A stretch of DNA of 64,000 bases, from assembly GCA_030762175.1 (NCBI GenBank), contig CM060842.1, forward strand, positions 67,705,001 to 67,769,000, written 5' to 3'. Position 1 is the stretch's first letter. Each line of letters begins with the position of its first letter. This document shows positions 12,301 through 23,400 of the stretch, piece after piece. Below the pieces are notes generated by a model. It did not search any database, was not told where the DNA came from, and saw only the letters and a program-made list of their open reading frames with translations. Both the position numbers and the translations under genes were made by a program. This DNA is from Metallyticus violacea. Lineage: Eukaryota; Arthropoda; Insecta; Mantodea; Metallyticidae.

Positions 12301-15300
12301 CTGTTCTAAACCATGCCTGTCTTTCCCTTCCAGCCTTATCACAGGTTTCAATGTATCTTTCTCTTTCCCAATTATTTTTTAGTATGCTATATAATTTCAG
12401 AGATTTTTTTTACATTAAGACTAACCTATATTTCCTGTTATATTCTCAATTCTTGTTTTTATCTCTTTCAAAATCCTTTTCCCATTCTTTCCCCCTCATT
12501 CCATATTGATTCCATGCCCGTTGGAATATTTTGGATTTTGTACATCCAAGTTTCTCTCCCTTTATTTTTCCTTGTGCTACCAAACACTATTTGATAGTAT
12601 TCTCCTCTTCTAGTCTTCCTATTATACACCAATATTTCTAAACCATGCCTGCCTTTCCCTTGCAGCCTCATCACAGGTTTCAATGTATCTTTCTCTTCCC
12701 CAATTATTTTTTAGTATGCTATATAATTTCAGAGATTTTTTGACATTAAGACTAACCCATTATTTCCTGTTATTTCAGTAACCATACATTAAAACCTATT
12801 ATTTCAGTATCCTCAATTCCATGTTTTTATCTCTTTCAAAAATCCTTTTCCCATTCTTTCCCCCTTATACCATATTGATTCCATCCATGCCCATTGCAGA
12901 ATATTTTAGATTTTGTACATTCAAGTTTCTCTCCCCTTAATTTTTCCTTGTGCTACCAAACACTGTTTGATAACATTCTCCTCTTCTAGTCTTCCTATTC
13001 TACACCAATATTTCAGAACTTGTTCTATTTTTATAGCCCGACTTCCTAGTTCCATTAGAGCATCCGCCTCATTAAGTGAAAATCTAGGTAAGCCTAGGAC
13101 AATTCTACAAAATACTCTATTTATCATGTTTGTCACTTTTCATCCTCCATCTTGCCTCCAAATTTCTATTTCATATACCATTCTGCTGTCTACTATTGAA
13201 CCATATACTTTCTCCAATCATTTTACTTGCATATTTGGTATTTTATTTACACAAGATCTGATTGCACTCTTAGCCATTTTTCTTCTGCTAATGCTTTTTT
13301 TTAATTGCTCCATTTTCCATTACTAGACAATCTAACCCCCAGGTAATTAAATTTCTTGACAACTTCAATTTTTATGCCTTCCCACCACCGTTTCTCGTAT
13401 TTTTTTTTTGTTTCTTTTTCATCACCATAATCTTGGGTTTAGTTTTGTTTATCTTGAGAACCAATTCTCTACAAAATGTACCTATAGCTTTTAGTGATCG
13501 TTTTAATCCAACACTCACTAAAGAACCATTATCAGATCATCTGCAATGAGCAGACCTGATATCTATGTTATTTACAGTTGGCAAATGTACATTACTTTTT
13601 CTAATTTCTTCTAAAACATTAATAAATTGATTGAAGATTGGGCTTGATTTACATCCTTGTCTGAGTCCTACATTGTTTGATATTTTATCTATAACCTTCC
13701 TGCTTTTATATTTAATACAAAAAATTTTCCTTAAAATATTATGAATTATCTTTATAAAGTTCTGACTTACTCCTTTTTTTCTCAGTTTGATCCAAAGTAC
13801 CTTCCTAGAAATGCTGTCAAAAGCTTTTTCTAACTCCAAAAACAACAAATACAGTCTACCTCTTTTGTTACTAAGATATTTATCGCTAATGTTCTGATTT
13901 TTTTATATAATTTATTAGATTCCCAATATCTCCTTTACTTTCATAAATTGGTGTTACAAATCCCACTTTCAAATTTTTTAGTATTTTACCTTATTCAAAG
14001 ATTAAATTCATTAACTGTACCAATATGTTTAATCTCTTTAGGTCTTCTACCCAAGCTTTCCAATGTTCCCCTGGAATTCCATCTATTCTAAGTTACATTT
14101 TAACTTTTTGATCTGTTCCAGTACTTCATTTGAAGTAATTTTGCTATCTAACAAGTCTAATTTGTAAATTTAAACTGCATTTAACGAAAGAGCACATGTA
14201 GGAGGAATATTTTGTGACTTAGCAAAGGCTTTTGATTGTGTCAATCATGGAACTCTGATACATAAATTAGCTTTATACGGAATAAAAAACAAATATTTAA
14301 AATGGTTTAAATCCTACCTTGACAAAAGGAAACAAAAAGAGGTAATAAATTGTCCCTTTAAAATAAAAAAAATGCATCAGAGTGGAGAATGATTAACCAT
14401 GGAGTGCCTCCAGGATCTGTTCTGGGCCCTCTTCTTTTTCTGATATATATATATATATATATAAATGACCTCTCCTTATCTGTCCAAGATGTAGGAAATA
14501 CTGTTCTATTTGCAGATGACACAAGTATATTGATAAATGGAAAGAGCCTTAATGATTGTGCCATTAAATTAAATCTGGTTCTCAGTTCATTGTGTTTATG
14601 GTTCAAAGCAAGAATTTTTTCTCTAAATCTAGATAAAACAAATGTTATGAAATTCATTACTCACAGATCTCCAGATCCACAATTACAGATAGAATATTAT
14701 AACAGTGTACTATCACAAACCAAATATATTAAATTCCTTGGTTTAATAATTGATAACCATCTGGATTGGAAAGATCACATTGATCTCATTACACCTAAAC
14801 TTAGCAGTGCATGCTATGCAATACGTAATGTTGGAGTCAATTAAGACCTTAAAACTAGATTATTATACTTATTTCAACTCAATAATGAAGTACGGTCTAA
14901 TATTTTGGGGAAATTCAATTAAAAGTGAACATGTCTTCCTGTTACAGAAAAAAGTCATGCGAATAATCGCTGGTACACATAGCAAACATTCATACAGAAA
15001 CCTCTTTAGGAAATTTAAAATTTTAACTCTTCCTTGTGAATATATTATATCCCTCATGAACTTTTATGTAAGAAATAAACAAAAAATTATTCAAAATCAA
15101 AATATACATGACAAGAATACTAGACAAAAAGCAAATCTACATCGCCTAACTTCAGCACTTTCATGCCATCAAAAAGGCATTTATTAGTTAGTTATGAATG
15201 CATTTTAGTACACAATGCTCTTCCCTCTAGCCTAAAAGCCTTAATAAACAATGACAATTCCTTTAAACGTGCTCTTAGAAAATACCTATGTAAAAAGACC

Positions 15301-17047
15301 TATTATTCTGTAAAGGAATATATGAGTGACAATATTATGCTGCACAACATATCAATGTATATGTAACATATATATAATAAAATTTGCATGATTAAGTGAC
15401 TTGTCTGTTTTTGTTGTTTGGTTGAGTTGTTCTAGGTGTTCTTTTTTATTTTTATTGTAATTATTTATGTAGATGCAGACAAATTTTTGTAAATACAGAT
15501 TGAAAGCTACTGTGGTAATTGTATATGACACGTTCAATGTTCATAGTTCTGTGTGGCTGCTCCACGAACTCACTGAATGATCCGAGAACTAACTAACTAA
15601 TAATCAAATTGTTTTGTATAACCTAAGTTTTTACTCCCAAAAGACCCTCAAAAAACTTACACTATACTATTGGTGATACATTATTACCTCCATTTCTTTT
15701 ACCTATTATTGTCAAAATTGTCTTGTTTTCATTCTTTTTTGCTGCCCCATTTAGCTTCTTGCTAAGCTTTTTTCCCACTCTTTCTTTTTGCCTCTAGTAT
15801 GCATCTGTATACCTATCTTTCTACAAGGTAATTAAGACTATATATCTCCTCTCCTGTTTGTCTGCAGCATTTAAACTCTCTCTGTACCCTTCTTTTAGTT
15901 TCAGAGCATTCTTTATCATATCTTTCGTTCACTTTTAGCCTCCTTTCAATAACTTTCATTTTGTTTCCTCTTTTGACGGCCTCCTCTACGCTAGAAATAT
16001 TTACTTAAACTTTTCTGTACTCTTCTGATGTTGACAAATTTCTTTCCCCCAAATGCTTCACTTCTTCATTTAACTTCACATTAAACATTTCAGCTAAATC
16101 AAGTCTTGTTTTCATTCTTTTTTGCTACCCCATTTAGCTTCTTGCTAAGCTTTTTTCCCACTCTTTCTTTTTGCCTCTAGTATGCATCTGTATACCTATC
16201 TTTCTACAAGGTAATTAAGACTATATATCTCCTCTCCTGTTTGTCTGCAGCATTTAAACTCTCTCTGTACCCTTCTTTTAGTTTCAGAGCATTCTTTATC
16301 ATATCTTTCGTTCACTTTTAGCCTCCTTTCAATAACTTTCATTTTGTTTCCTCTTTTGACGGCCTCCTCTACGCTAGAAATATTTACTTAAACTTTTCTG
16401 TACTCTTTTGATGTTGACAAATTTCTTTCCCCCAAATGCTTCACTTCTTCATTTAACTTCACATTAAACATTTCAGCTAAATCATTAATTTAGGCACATA
16501 AGCATCAAAAATAAAACATTGACATTAATGCATCCAAACAGTGGCAAACCTCTGTATATATCATTCTCTACCATTATCCGGATAATAAGCACAAAAGTTT
16601 GGGGATAACTCCTTAAATTCGAGTTAAATCAATTACTCTCTTTCTCCTAATTTGAATTTTTTTTAACAATGCAGTTTCTGAAAACTTATGTGAAAGCCAA
16701 AACTTCATTTGTTTTTCCTTCCAATTAAAATTCCGGGTATACTGAGGTTAACTACACGTAAAAAATAATTATCATACTATTTATGCCAATTTACCTGTTC
16801 TGAACTATCCAACGATGTTCCCGGCTTGCTTATACATTTCTTGAAGCATTTTTCTGTCATTTTCTGTAAGAATAAAGTTACTATAAACACTTTAAAAATA
16901 CTAACCTAATTCTTTTTTATTACCTTCTTTTCTTATGAGAACATATAATACCGTTAGTAATTCTTGCGCATTGGCAACAGCTATTTGTTGTTTTACTTGC
17001 TCCATTAATTCATCTTTTTGCAACTGCCCTGCTTGTGGGGAATCCAT
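3261..17047 (-). CDS. TIMM13: TIMM13, mitochondrial import inner membrane translocase subunit Tim13 (3 exons)
   Basis: Exons 17047-16952, 16863-16795 and 3359-3261 (complement) join in phase 0 to 87 residues ending in TAG. All junctions are GT-AG. The N-terminal block [17 protein letters not shown] (residues 15-31) is a Tim13 hallmark. The twin CX3C motif follows: CFKKC (residues 37-41), a 14-residue spacer, then CIAMC (56-60) and the MDRYMDSWN block. Length matches the family (about 90-95). In the known family, Tim13 pairs with Tim8 in a hexameric intermembrane-space chaperone that escorts hydrophobic precursors such as Tim23 to the inner membrane, and the cysteines form two disulfides through the MIA40 pathway. 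Intron 1 is 88 bp. Intron 2 is 13,431 bp and full of transposons. The start ATG faces the MEI4 start 378 bp away. No frameshift or lost cysteine is seen, so the gene looks functional. Confidence 0.95.
3364..7626. other. Distal part of TIMM13 intron 2 without recognised genes
   Basis: AT-rich sequence with short ORFs only, none with a recognisable domain. It holds a short inverted repeat around 5756-5809 (arms ATATTCCTCAAATTTA) and a perfect palindrome at 6705-6738. Nothing else could be assigned. Confidence 0.6.
6705..6738. repeat. Perfect 34-bp palindrome
   Basis: ATTATTTATATAGTTTG is followed directly by its exact reverse complement, with no spacer. Confidence 0.9.
7627..7840 (+). mobile_element. 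tRNA-derived SINE, family A (degraded)
   Basis: Collinear with the copies at 38151 and 46280: a GCTAAAGTCATTAAGG A-box region, GGGAGGTCTATGATTCAAATC B box, CCAGGACCATTCTCCCT, GGCAAATGCTGGGGAGGTAC and a TTTCCCAAT tail. More diverged than the other copies. Confidence 0.7.
8216..8345 (-). mobile_element. SINE-like repeat, family B
   Basis: Shares the signature ATTTATTTATTCTGGCAGAG-TTAAGGCC with 24963-25060 and, in reverse, with 9333-9383. On the minus strand it ends GGCCTTA..CTCTGCCAG followed by (AAATA)n, a typical retroposon 3' tail. Confidence 0.55.
8867..9090. mobile_element. Foldback element (same family as 21511-21823)
   Basis: Arms AAGTAAAACTTCTAAAATCA and its complement enclose a diverged centre. 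An asymmetric tail lies on the left (ATGAATGTAGGAATCCAC then AGTGAAACTATC). The element is flanked by 12-bp direct repeats AACATGGTAGTT (8855-8866 and 9091-9102). Confidence 0.75.
9333..9383 (+). mobile_element. SINE-like repeat family B, 3' end
   Basis: GAAGAGAAGGCCTTATGGT, then TTAACTCTGCCA and (AATA)n. A short 3' fragment in the plus orientation. Confidence 0.5.
9384..11720 (+). mobile_element. Degraded non-LTR retrotransposon (LINE), interrupted by a SINE
   Basis: Broken frames read reverse-transcriptase-like peptides. About 10150-10360 gives [15 protein letters not shown] and then [20 protein letters not shown] (motif A, normally FIDFKKAFD). Near 9400 an endonuclease-like [11 protein letters not shown] is visible. 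Near 11265 the frame gives [11 protein letters not shown], resembling LINE C-terminal segments. Many stops and frameshifts. The 3' part is split by the SINE at 10979-11260. Clade unresolved. Confidence 0.6.
10979..11260 (-). mobile_element. tRNA-derived SINE, family C
   Basis: The minus strand begins with GAGGTCTAGTGGTAACC (A box), then CCAGGGTCAATGAATTT (B-box-like), and ends GCATCCGTAAATAAAAC with an AAATAAATT tail. It interrupts the LINE and is bounded by TTTTT runs that may be a target duplication. A truncated 3' end of the same family may lie at 7126-7160. Confidence 0.6.
12010..14160 (-). mobile_element. LINE reverse transcriptase to 3' end, minus strand (first half of a split element)
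   Basis: The minus-strand frame 13848-13537 reads [16 protein letters not shown] (RT motif A) and [20 protein letters not shown] (motif B). Frame 13136-12921 gives [20 protein letters not shown], a typical post-RT segment. Many stops. A 330-bp tandem duplication (12308-12637 and 12638-13008) lies in its 3' region. The upstream linker continues at 15606-16490 beyond the inserted LINE. Confidence 0.75.
12308..13008. repeat. Tandem duplication inside the LINE 3' region
   Basis: Two copies begin AAACCATGCCTG at about 12308 and 12638. Both contain CACAGGTTTCAATGTATC, TAGTATGCTATATAATTTC and TTGTGCTACCAAACACT. The second has a small extra insertion around 12775-12810. Confidence 0.85.
14162..15605 (+). 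mobile_element. CR1/Jockey-like LINE, 5'-truncated, inserted in another LINE
   Basis: From about 14205 the frame gives [20 protein letters not shown] (motif A), then [17 protein letters not shown] (motif B), a catalytic FADD at about 14511-14522, and [14 protein letters not shown]. The C-terminal segment [10 protein letters not shown] and [10 protein letters not shown] is characteristic of insect Jockey-type elements. A frameshift near 14840 and later stops make it dead. The 3' end carries AACTAACTAA repeats. An (AT)n tract at 14443-14462 inserts extra YI residues in the RT. It splits the minus-strand LINE (12010-14160 and 15606-16490). Confidence 0.85.
15606..16490 (-). mobile_element. LINE linker between endonuclease and RT, minus strand (second half of split element)
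   Basis: The minus strand reads [18 protein letters not shown] and [19 protein letters not shown], the basic W/YxDKECxxxKRxV linker usual upstream of LINE RT domains. It is duplicated in tandem (15721-16100 and 16104-16483), which would disrupt any product. The orientation and order match the half at 12010-14160. Confidence 0.65.
15721..16483. repeat. 380-bp near-identical tandem duplication
   Basis: Copies 15721-16100 and 16104-16483 both start TCTTGTTTTCATTC and end TTTCAGCTAAATC. They differ at only a few positions, with AAG between them. Confidence 0.95.
16795..16863 (-). CDS. TIMM13: TIMM13 coding exon 2
   Basis: Twenty-three codons (residues 33-55) containing the first CX3C (CFKKC) and [12 protein letters not shown]. 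The acceptor is TTCTTACAG and the donor GTAAATTGG. Both junctions are phase 0. Confidence 0.93.
16952..17047 (-). CDS. TIMM13: TIMM13 coding exon 1
   Basis: Encodes residues 1-32, beginning [15 protein letters not shown]. The exon ends in ACG, followed by the donor GTATTATATG. A read-through would hit lysine- and isoleucine-rich non-Tim13 sequence, so the donor choice is fixed by the resulting LT-KMTEKC junction, which matches the family. Confidence 0.93.
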
Positions 17048-17425
17048 TGCAAATATTGAATACAATTAACCCACAAATGGTAAACTTGACGGTGACCAAC
17101 ATGTGCAGATTGGAAAACAAATGACATTTGAATGTATTTGCAGTTTAGTCAACATCCCGGAACCAAATAGCTTTTAGCTGTTTGAAATTCACCAAAATAT
17201 GACAAGCGTGAATGTGATTTTTACAGTTTGAATGCCTGACGAAGTTTATATCCGACAGGTTTTATTTTCCAAATTTTGCTTATTTGTGATTAATTCTGAT
17301 TTGCGTCAGTGTTTTTTTTTAAATTAATAGATGAAGTGTGCTTTTGCAGGTTTAGAGAATTTTTTTTGTATCCACCAATGAAAAAGGTGCTATAATTACA
17401 AAGCGCCAAAATTGAAGTAATTGTG
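17048..17425. promoter_or_regulatory. Shared intergenic (bidirectional) promoter region of TIMM13 and MEI4
   Basis: Only 378 bp separate the two divergent start codons, so this interval must contain both 5' UTRs and the core promoters. A CCAAT box lies at 17375-17379 and an AT-rich TATAATT at 17391-17397, close upstream of the MEI4 ATG; neither is decisive. No transposon remnant was recognised here, unlike almost everywhere else in the window, which fits purifying selection on a promoter. Confidence 0.6.
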
Positions 17426-17456
17426 ATGGAAAAAGAAGAGCAGTTAAAGGCATATT
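17426..17456 (+). CDS. MEI4: MEI4-like exon 1 (start)
   Basis: ATG plus nine codons (MEKEEQLKAY) and one base, then the strong donor GTGAGT. Reading through gives a stop within about 24 codons and no MEI4 similarity, so splicing is preferred. Confidence 0.7.
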
Positions 17457-20400
17457 GTGAGTTAATGTATTTCTCTGTTTCTAGAAAAGATTCACCAGAG
17501 AACTTTTATCTTTTATTTCAATAATAAATTTCTTTACAGTTAAGGAGATTGTGCTGCGTATTCAGATTGCCTTGGCAACTATTGTGATCAGAACCACACC
17601 ATTTGGAGTTTGTGCTAAAGAGCATGCAAAAAGTATACAGGCACTTTACAAACTAAACTTCCTAAGCACGGTAAGCAAAGAGTTTTCAATTTACTAATAA
17701 CTTATAGTGATAATCATCATATTTCCCTCTTGTATTCATAGATTACGGAAACATTTTTAATTAATTTTTATGTATTTTAATAAGTATTGCTTTCATTGTT
17801 ATAAAACAAAGAATGTTCAATGAAATATGAATTCACACCATATTTTATTAATTTTTTACTTATTTACCACGGAAATTTCTGATACTTTTTATGAGTAGGA
17901 ACCATCATTATGAACAAAGAGTTAATATAAATAGAAGTGATTGATTCATCATTCTGAACATATTTATTATTTTAATACATTGCCTAAATAATTTAAATTG
18001 GCAACACTTCCAGAGTTCCAAGTTCTTTTTTGGAGGGTGCAAAACAGCAAAAAATAATTTATAATTACTGACAGCCACAAATCTTTGGAAGTTTATTTAC
18101 AGAAAAATACAGTTTCACAATTTTATTTTTCATAGAAAGAGGAGCTGGGTGCTCTTTACATACAAATTCCTTTTACTTACAGTGGCTTAAACCACTAAAA
18201 GGTTTTTCAAAAAGCTCTTCAATTGCATATTCACATGATCTTATCAACGCATTTATAAAAAAGCCTAATAATCACAACACTGAAAACTTGTAGCAAGTTA
18301 TGTTGATCTGCTAAAAATCTTGCAACTAAAACTTAAAACCAATATATTTACGGTCATATTTCTCAGTTATTTTGAGAAGGAACCTTCCTTTAGATTAACA
18401 GTGCTTGGAGGGGGTGAGACTTCACAGAAGCTGTTCCACCTTCATGACTTTTTTAGGATGACGAATACAATATCTTTCTCTTTATCTAGTTCAGTAGATG
18501 AGGAAGTTTAGAAGACTTCTTAAAAGCTTCTTGAAAAAATGTAAATTTCTATGAACCTTCTGCCCCATATCTTATGCAAAGAAGTTGTTATACTTGTAGG
18601 AAAGCTACTACAGTTCTTTATCCTCCATGTAAATTCTTTATAGGAAATTTGTGTATGTGTTTAAAACATGGTTAGCTCTAGGCAATATAAGACACTCACC
18701 TATAATAGAAATAGATACCTTATATTTTCTCATATTGTTATGATTATGGATTGCCTAACATTTTTATATGAAAAAAGTCAAGTATAGGAAATTCTCATTT
18801 CCTGCATGAAAAAATCACCCCGCCTTACATAGGTAAATTATTAATGTGGGGTAAGAAGATATGTTTTTAAGGTAAGCGGGTATGGTTGTGCATTGTTGAT
18901 GTTAGTTAGTTCCTGGAGCATTCAGTGAGTTCCTGGAGCAGCCGCAGAGACCTACGAACATAGAGCTTGTAGCTTTCAATCTGTATTTACAAAAATTTGT
19001 CTGCATCTACATAAATAATTACAATAAAAATAAAAAAGAACACCTAGAACAACTCAATGAAACAACAAAAACAAACAAGTCACTTAATCATACAAATTTA
19101 TTGTATACATGTTTACATATACATTGATATGTTGAGCAGTATAATATTGTCACTCATATATTCCTTTACCGAATAATAGGCCTTCTTACATAGGTACTTT
19201 TTAAGAGCAGATTTAAAGGAATTTCCATTGTTTATTAAGGCTTTTAGGCTAGAGGGAAAAGCATTGTGTACTAAAATGCATTCATAACTAACTAATAAAT
19301 GCCTTTTTGATGGCATGAAAGTGCTGAAGTTAGGCGATGTAGATTTGCTTTTTGTCTAGTATTCTTGTCATGTATATTTTGATTTTGAATAATTTTTTGT
19401 TTATTTCTTACATAAAAGTTCATGAGGGATATAATATATTCACAAGGAAGAGTTAAAATTTTAAATTTCCTAAAGAGGTTTCTGCATGAATGTCTGCTAT
19501 GTGTACCAGCGATTATTCGCATGACTTTTTTCTATAACAGGAAGACACGTTCACTTTTAACTGAATTTCCCCAAAATATTAGACCGTACTTCATTATTGA
19601 GTTGAAATAAATATAATAATCTAGTTTTAAGGTCTTAATTGACTCCAACATTACGTATTGCATAGCATGCACTGCTAAGTTTAGGTGTAATAAGATCAAT
19701 GTGATCTTTTCAATCCAGATGGTTATCAATTATTAAACCAAGGAATTTAATATATTTGGTTTGTGAAAGTACACTGTTATAATATCCTATTTGTAATTAT
19801 GGATATGGAGATCTGTAGTAATGAATTTCATAACATTTATTTTACCTAGATTTAGAGAAAAAATTCTTGCTTTGAACCATACATACAAAGAACTCAGAAC
19901 CATATTTTAATTTAATGGCACAATCATTAAGGCTATTTCTATTTATCAATTGCTTGTGTCATCTGCAAATAGAACAGTGTTTCCTACATCTTGGATAGAT
20001 AAGGAAAGATCATTTATACATGTACAGAAAAAGAAGATGGCCCAGAACAGATCCTGGAGGCACTCCATGGTTAATCATTCCCCACTCTGATGCATTGTTT
20101 TTATTTTAAAGGGACAATTTATTACTGCTTTTTGTTTCCTTTTGTCAAGGTAGGATATAATCCATTTTAAATATTTGTTTTTTATTCCGTATAAAGCTAA
20201 TTTATGTATCAGAGTTCCATGATTGACACAAATGAAACCCTTTGCTAAATCACAAAATGTTCCTCCTACATGAACTCTTTCATTAAATGTAGTTAAAATT
20301 TCATTAGTGAATTTATAAATTGCATTTTCTATTGAAATTCCTTTTCTAAAGAAAACTGAACATTAACTAGAATTGTTACTTTCAGGGTAGTTGGTAAAGC

Positions 20401-23400
20401 ATATTATACAATACTTTCTCAAACATCTTAGAAAATATAGGTGAAATAGCTATAGGTCTGTAATTAGAGACATTTCTCTTTTCTCCCTTTTTGAACAGCA
20501 CTATTGAATATTTTAGCCTATCAGGAAATACACCCAATGCTAAAGATGTTAAAGATTCATTACACAGCTGACTACATATGTTATAATGTTAATGTTAAAT
20601 TATAACATGTGTAATGTTATAATTTAAATTTGTGACATACTTGAAGCTAGGATGACCAGAGATCTGGTTAAATCCAGAGATTTCTCCTTTTCATAATTTG
20701 TCCAGGATCTGAGCATATTTTTAGTAAATTGGAAAATATTCTCCTTTTTGGGTCTAGAATATTATATTGGTATTATATTTGTTTTTCCCCCCAGTTTTAA
20801 AGCTGAATAATTTTCTAAAAGCACAAAGGATGGCAGCACCTGTTTTTCCTGGAGGGTTTTTGGTGATTTTCAATATATAAAATCCTGGTACCATGTCACA
20901 TGCTCATTTCCTTGAACTTCACAATTCATTTGGATTTCTGAATGGTTTTATGTTAAATCTGCATGATTGAGAAGGTGTATTTAGTAACTTTTGTTGGCTT
21001 TCAGTATTTCTTCACAATACCTAAACGTATATGCAAATTTACTGAAAAAGTAGAAAAAAAATATATTTCCTTTAAGAAAAGAAATAATGATTTTGAAGCT
21101 GAATATAAAATTTGTGGTGCTGGAACTTACATTTCTAATAAAAGTATGTACACTATAAATTACACTTAGTTATATATATTTACATTTGTTTTGGGTAATT
21201 CTTTGCTGACTGATTTCATCATTTTGCTGACCGATAATTTTAAAAAATTTAAAAAAAAATGTTGGCCATTAATAGGATGATTTGGAAGATCGCAATGGCA
21301 CGCATAAACATAAAAGAAATCTGCAAAGCTGTGATTCAATCTGTACATTGGATAAGATGTTTCTTCACTAAAAAATCAGCATCAGACCTTACATATTGTA
21401 TGTTAATTGGAGAGATAGCATGACTTTCCTTACAATCAGACATTATAATAGTTATAGGTCAACCGTACACCAAAATTGAATCAAGTGGCATAACAACGAA
21501 ACTGGTAAATAAATTCAATTAAAATGAATGTAGGAATCCACTCAGTGAAACTATCATAATCTTGTTGAATTAAAAGTAAAACTTCTAAAATCATGTCAAC
21601 ATATTAAACTCTCTTGATGTTTTACATTAAAACTATTTTTATTGAAAAGTTTTAATGTAAAACATCAAGAGAGTTTAATATGTTGACATGATTTTAGGAT
21701 TGGCTGTGTTGGCTGAGCTTACGCTCATGATGTTAGCCTGTAGCTTCGGACCTTCGGATATCACAAGCGTAAGCTCAGTCAACACAGCCAATGATTTTAG
21801 AAGTTTTACTTTTAATTCAACAAGATTACTGGTAAATGAAATCTGTGAAACCATAGCAGAGTAAGTTTTTAGTGTATTGGAAAAATTAGGGTTCTCTGCA
21901 AGTGTATTTGCATTTTCAGAACAGTACTAATACAGACTTTGGGGTTATAGATCCTACTCCAGGTGGAAAAAAGGTTTAAAGTTATTTGGGAAAAAAAAAT
22001 ACTACATGAAAATCTTGTGTAAGAATAGGTTACCAAGCTCACATTTTACATAATACTGTACAGTATGGAGCTGATAACTGTTCAATTTATGTGCAGTGTA
22101 TTATTTTAAAAATGTATTACTTTTTTATATACATGCTAGAACATGAGTTGAAATTTTATGTAAATTCTATCTAATCTGTTGTCTAACACACTCTTATGCT
22201 TCACTTACTTTTAAATACGGTGGGACCGGTTTTGAAGAGACATCCTCTCTATCTTCAACCAACTTGATGACTTCAACCAGTTGTCAAGTTGGTTGAAGAT
22301 GGAGAGGATGTCTCTTAGAAACCGGTCCCACTGTATTTAAGAGTAAGTGAAGCATAAGAGTATGTTAAATAACAGATTAGATAGAATTTACATTTAACAA
22401 GATTCACTATGTGAGTTCCAACAGAATTTTTTTAAAATTTTCTTATTTTTCGAAAGTTCTTAAATGAATGAGTTGAAATTGTTTTGTGAATTTATTGACG
22501 TTAATTAAAAACAATTACTATCTCACTCCAAGACATGGGGGTTGTCACTCTTTCCTGCAATAGAAAGAATAATTGAAATGTACCCTCCATTAAAGTCATA
22601 TTTCTTGTCTCAATCTAAGCAGTCTAAGATTCTAATTTAGTTTTTAGAGAAGTATTTCATTCTAAAATACAAGAATTAATAAGGGAATACAATTTTGTAG
22701 TTGAAATTTGAGATGTTCTGAATTATATTCTTAATAAGTTGATGAATTGATCTGATACTCTTATGCTCCACTTACCATTGAATTACACAGAATATAATTG
22801 AAATCATTGATGATTGAGGTGAACTAAACACTCTTATAATTGAAATGATTGGCTTCAGTGTACAAGTTCCAATTAGCATTTCTAGTTACACAGAATATGT
22901 TTCACAGGCTTTTGCCCACATCAGCTGTGAGTCGACTACCAGATTGGTTGATGGTTGATGGACTTGGTGTAGCTCTCAAGAACATTTTATGACCTTTTGG
23001 ATTCATTTGTTTTCTGTTGGGATCTCAAAGTTCATAACCTTATCTTTGTATTTTTATACACTTTTTTTCGCATATTCCCAGCTCCAAAGGTGTATCTATG
23101 AATTTTAATAATTTGATTTCCATTTATCTCTAAAAGTGATGTGCAACTGCTGATTTGTCTATCTGATGTTTCTCCAGTATTCTTTGAGCCTAATTCCATT
23201 GCTTCTTTTTGTTTTGCCAATAAATACCTTGTTACACCCTGAGTAGTTGATTTTATAGATTCCTGGTTTTTTCTCACCAGATATTCTATATTACTTAGGC
23301 TGAATTTATTCACTGGGGACAAAGTAATACTGAACTTTTCAGGAATTTTTGGTGGCTGAAGGATGATAAGTAAATTTCTTGTTAATGGTGGTTTGCTTTT

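Noticed and set aside
12192..12594. Serine/phenylalanine-rich plus-strand ORFs and 12913-13326 (137 codons)
   Set aside because: Antisense of the minus-strand LINE 3' region; no independent domain.
14358..14657. 99-codon minus-strand ORF
   Set aside because: Exact antisense of the Jockey-like RT motif region.
22219..22330. Active hammerhead pair in the 22156-22467 foldback
   Set aside because: The first conserved C of the core is T in both arms and one arm has CAAAAC for GAAAC. Kept as degenerate and not listed as ribozymes.
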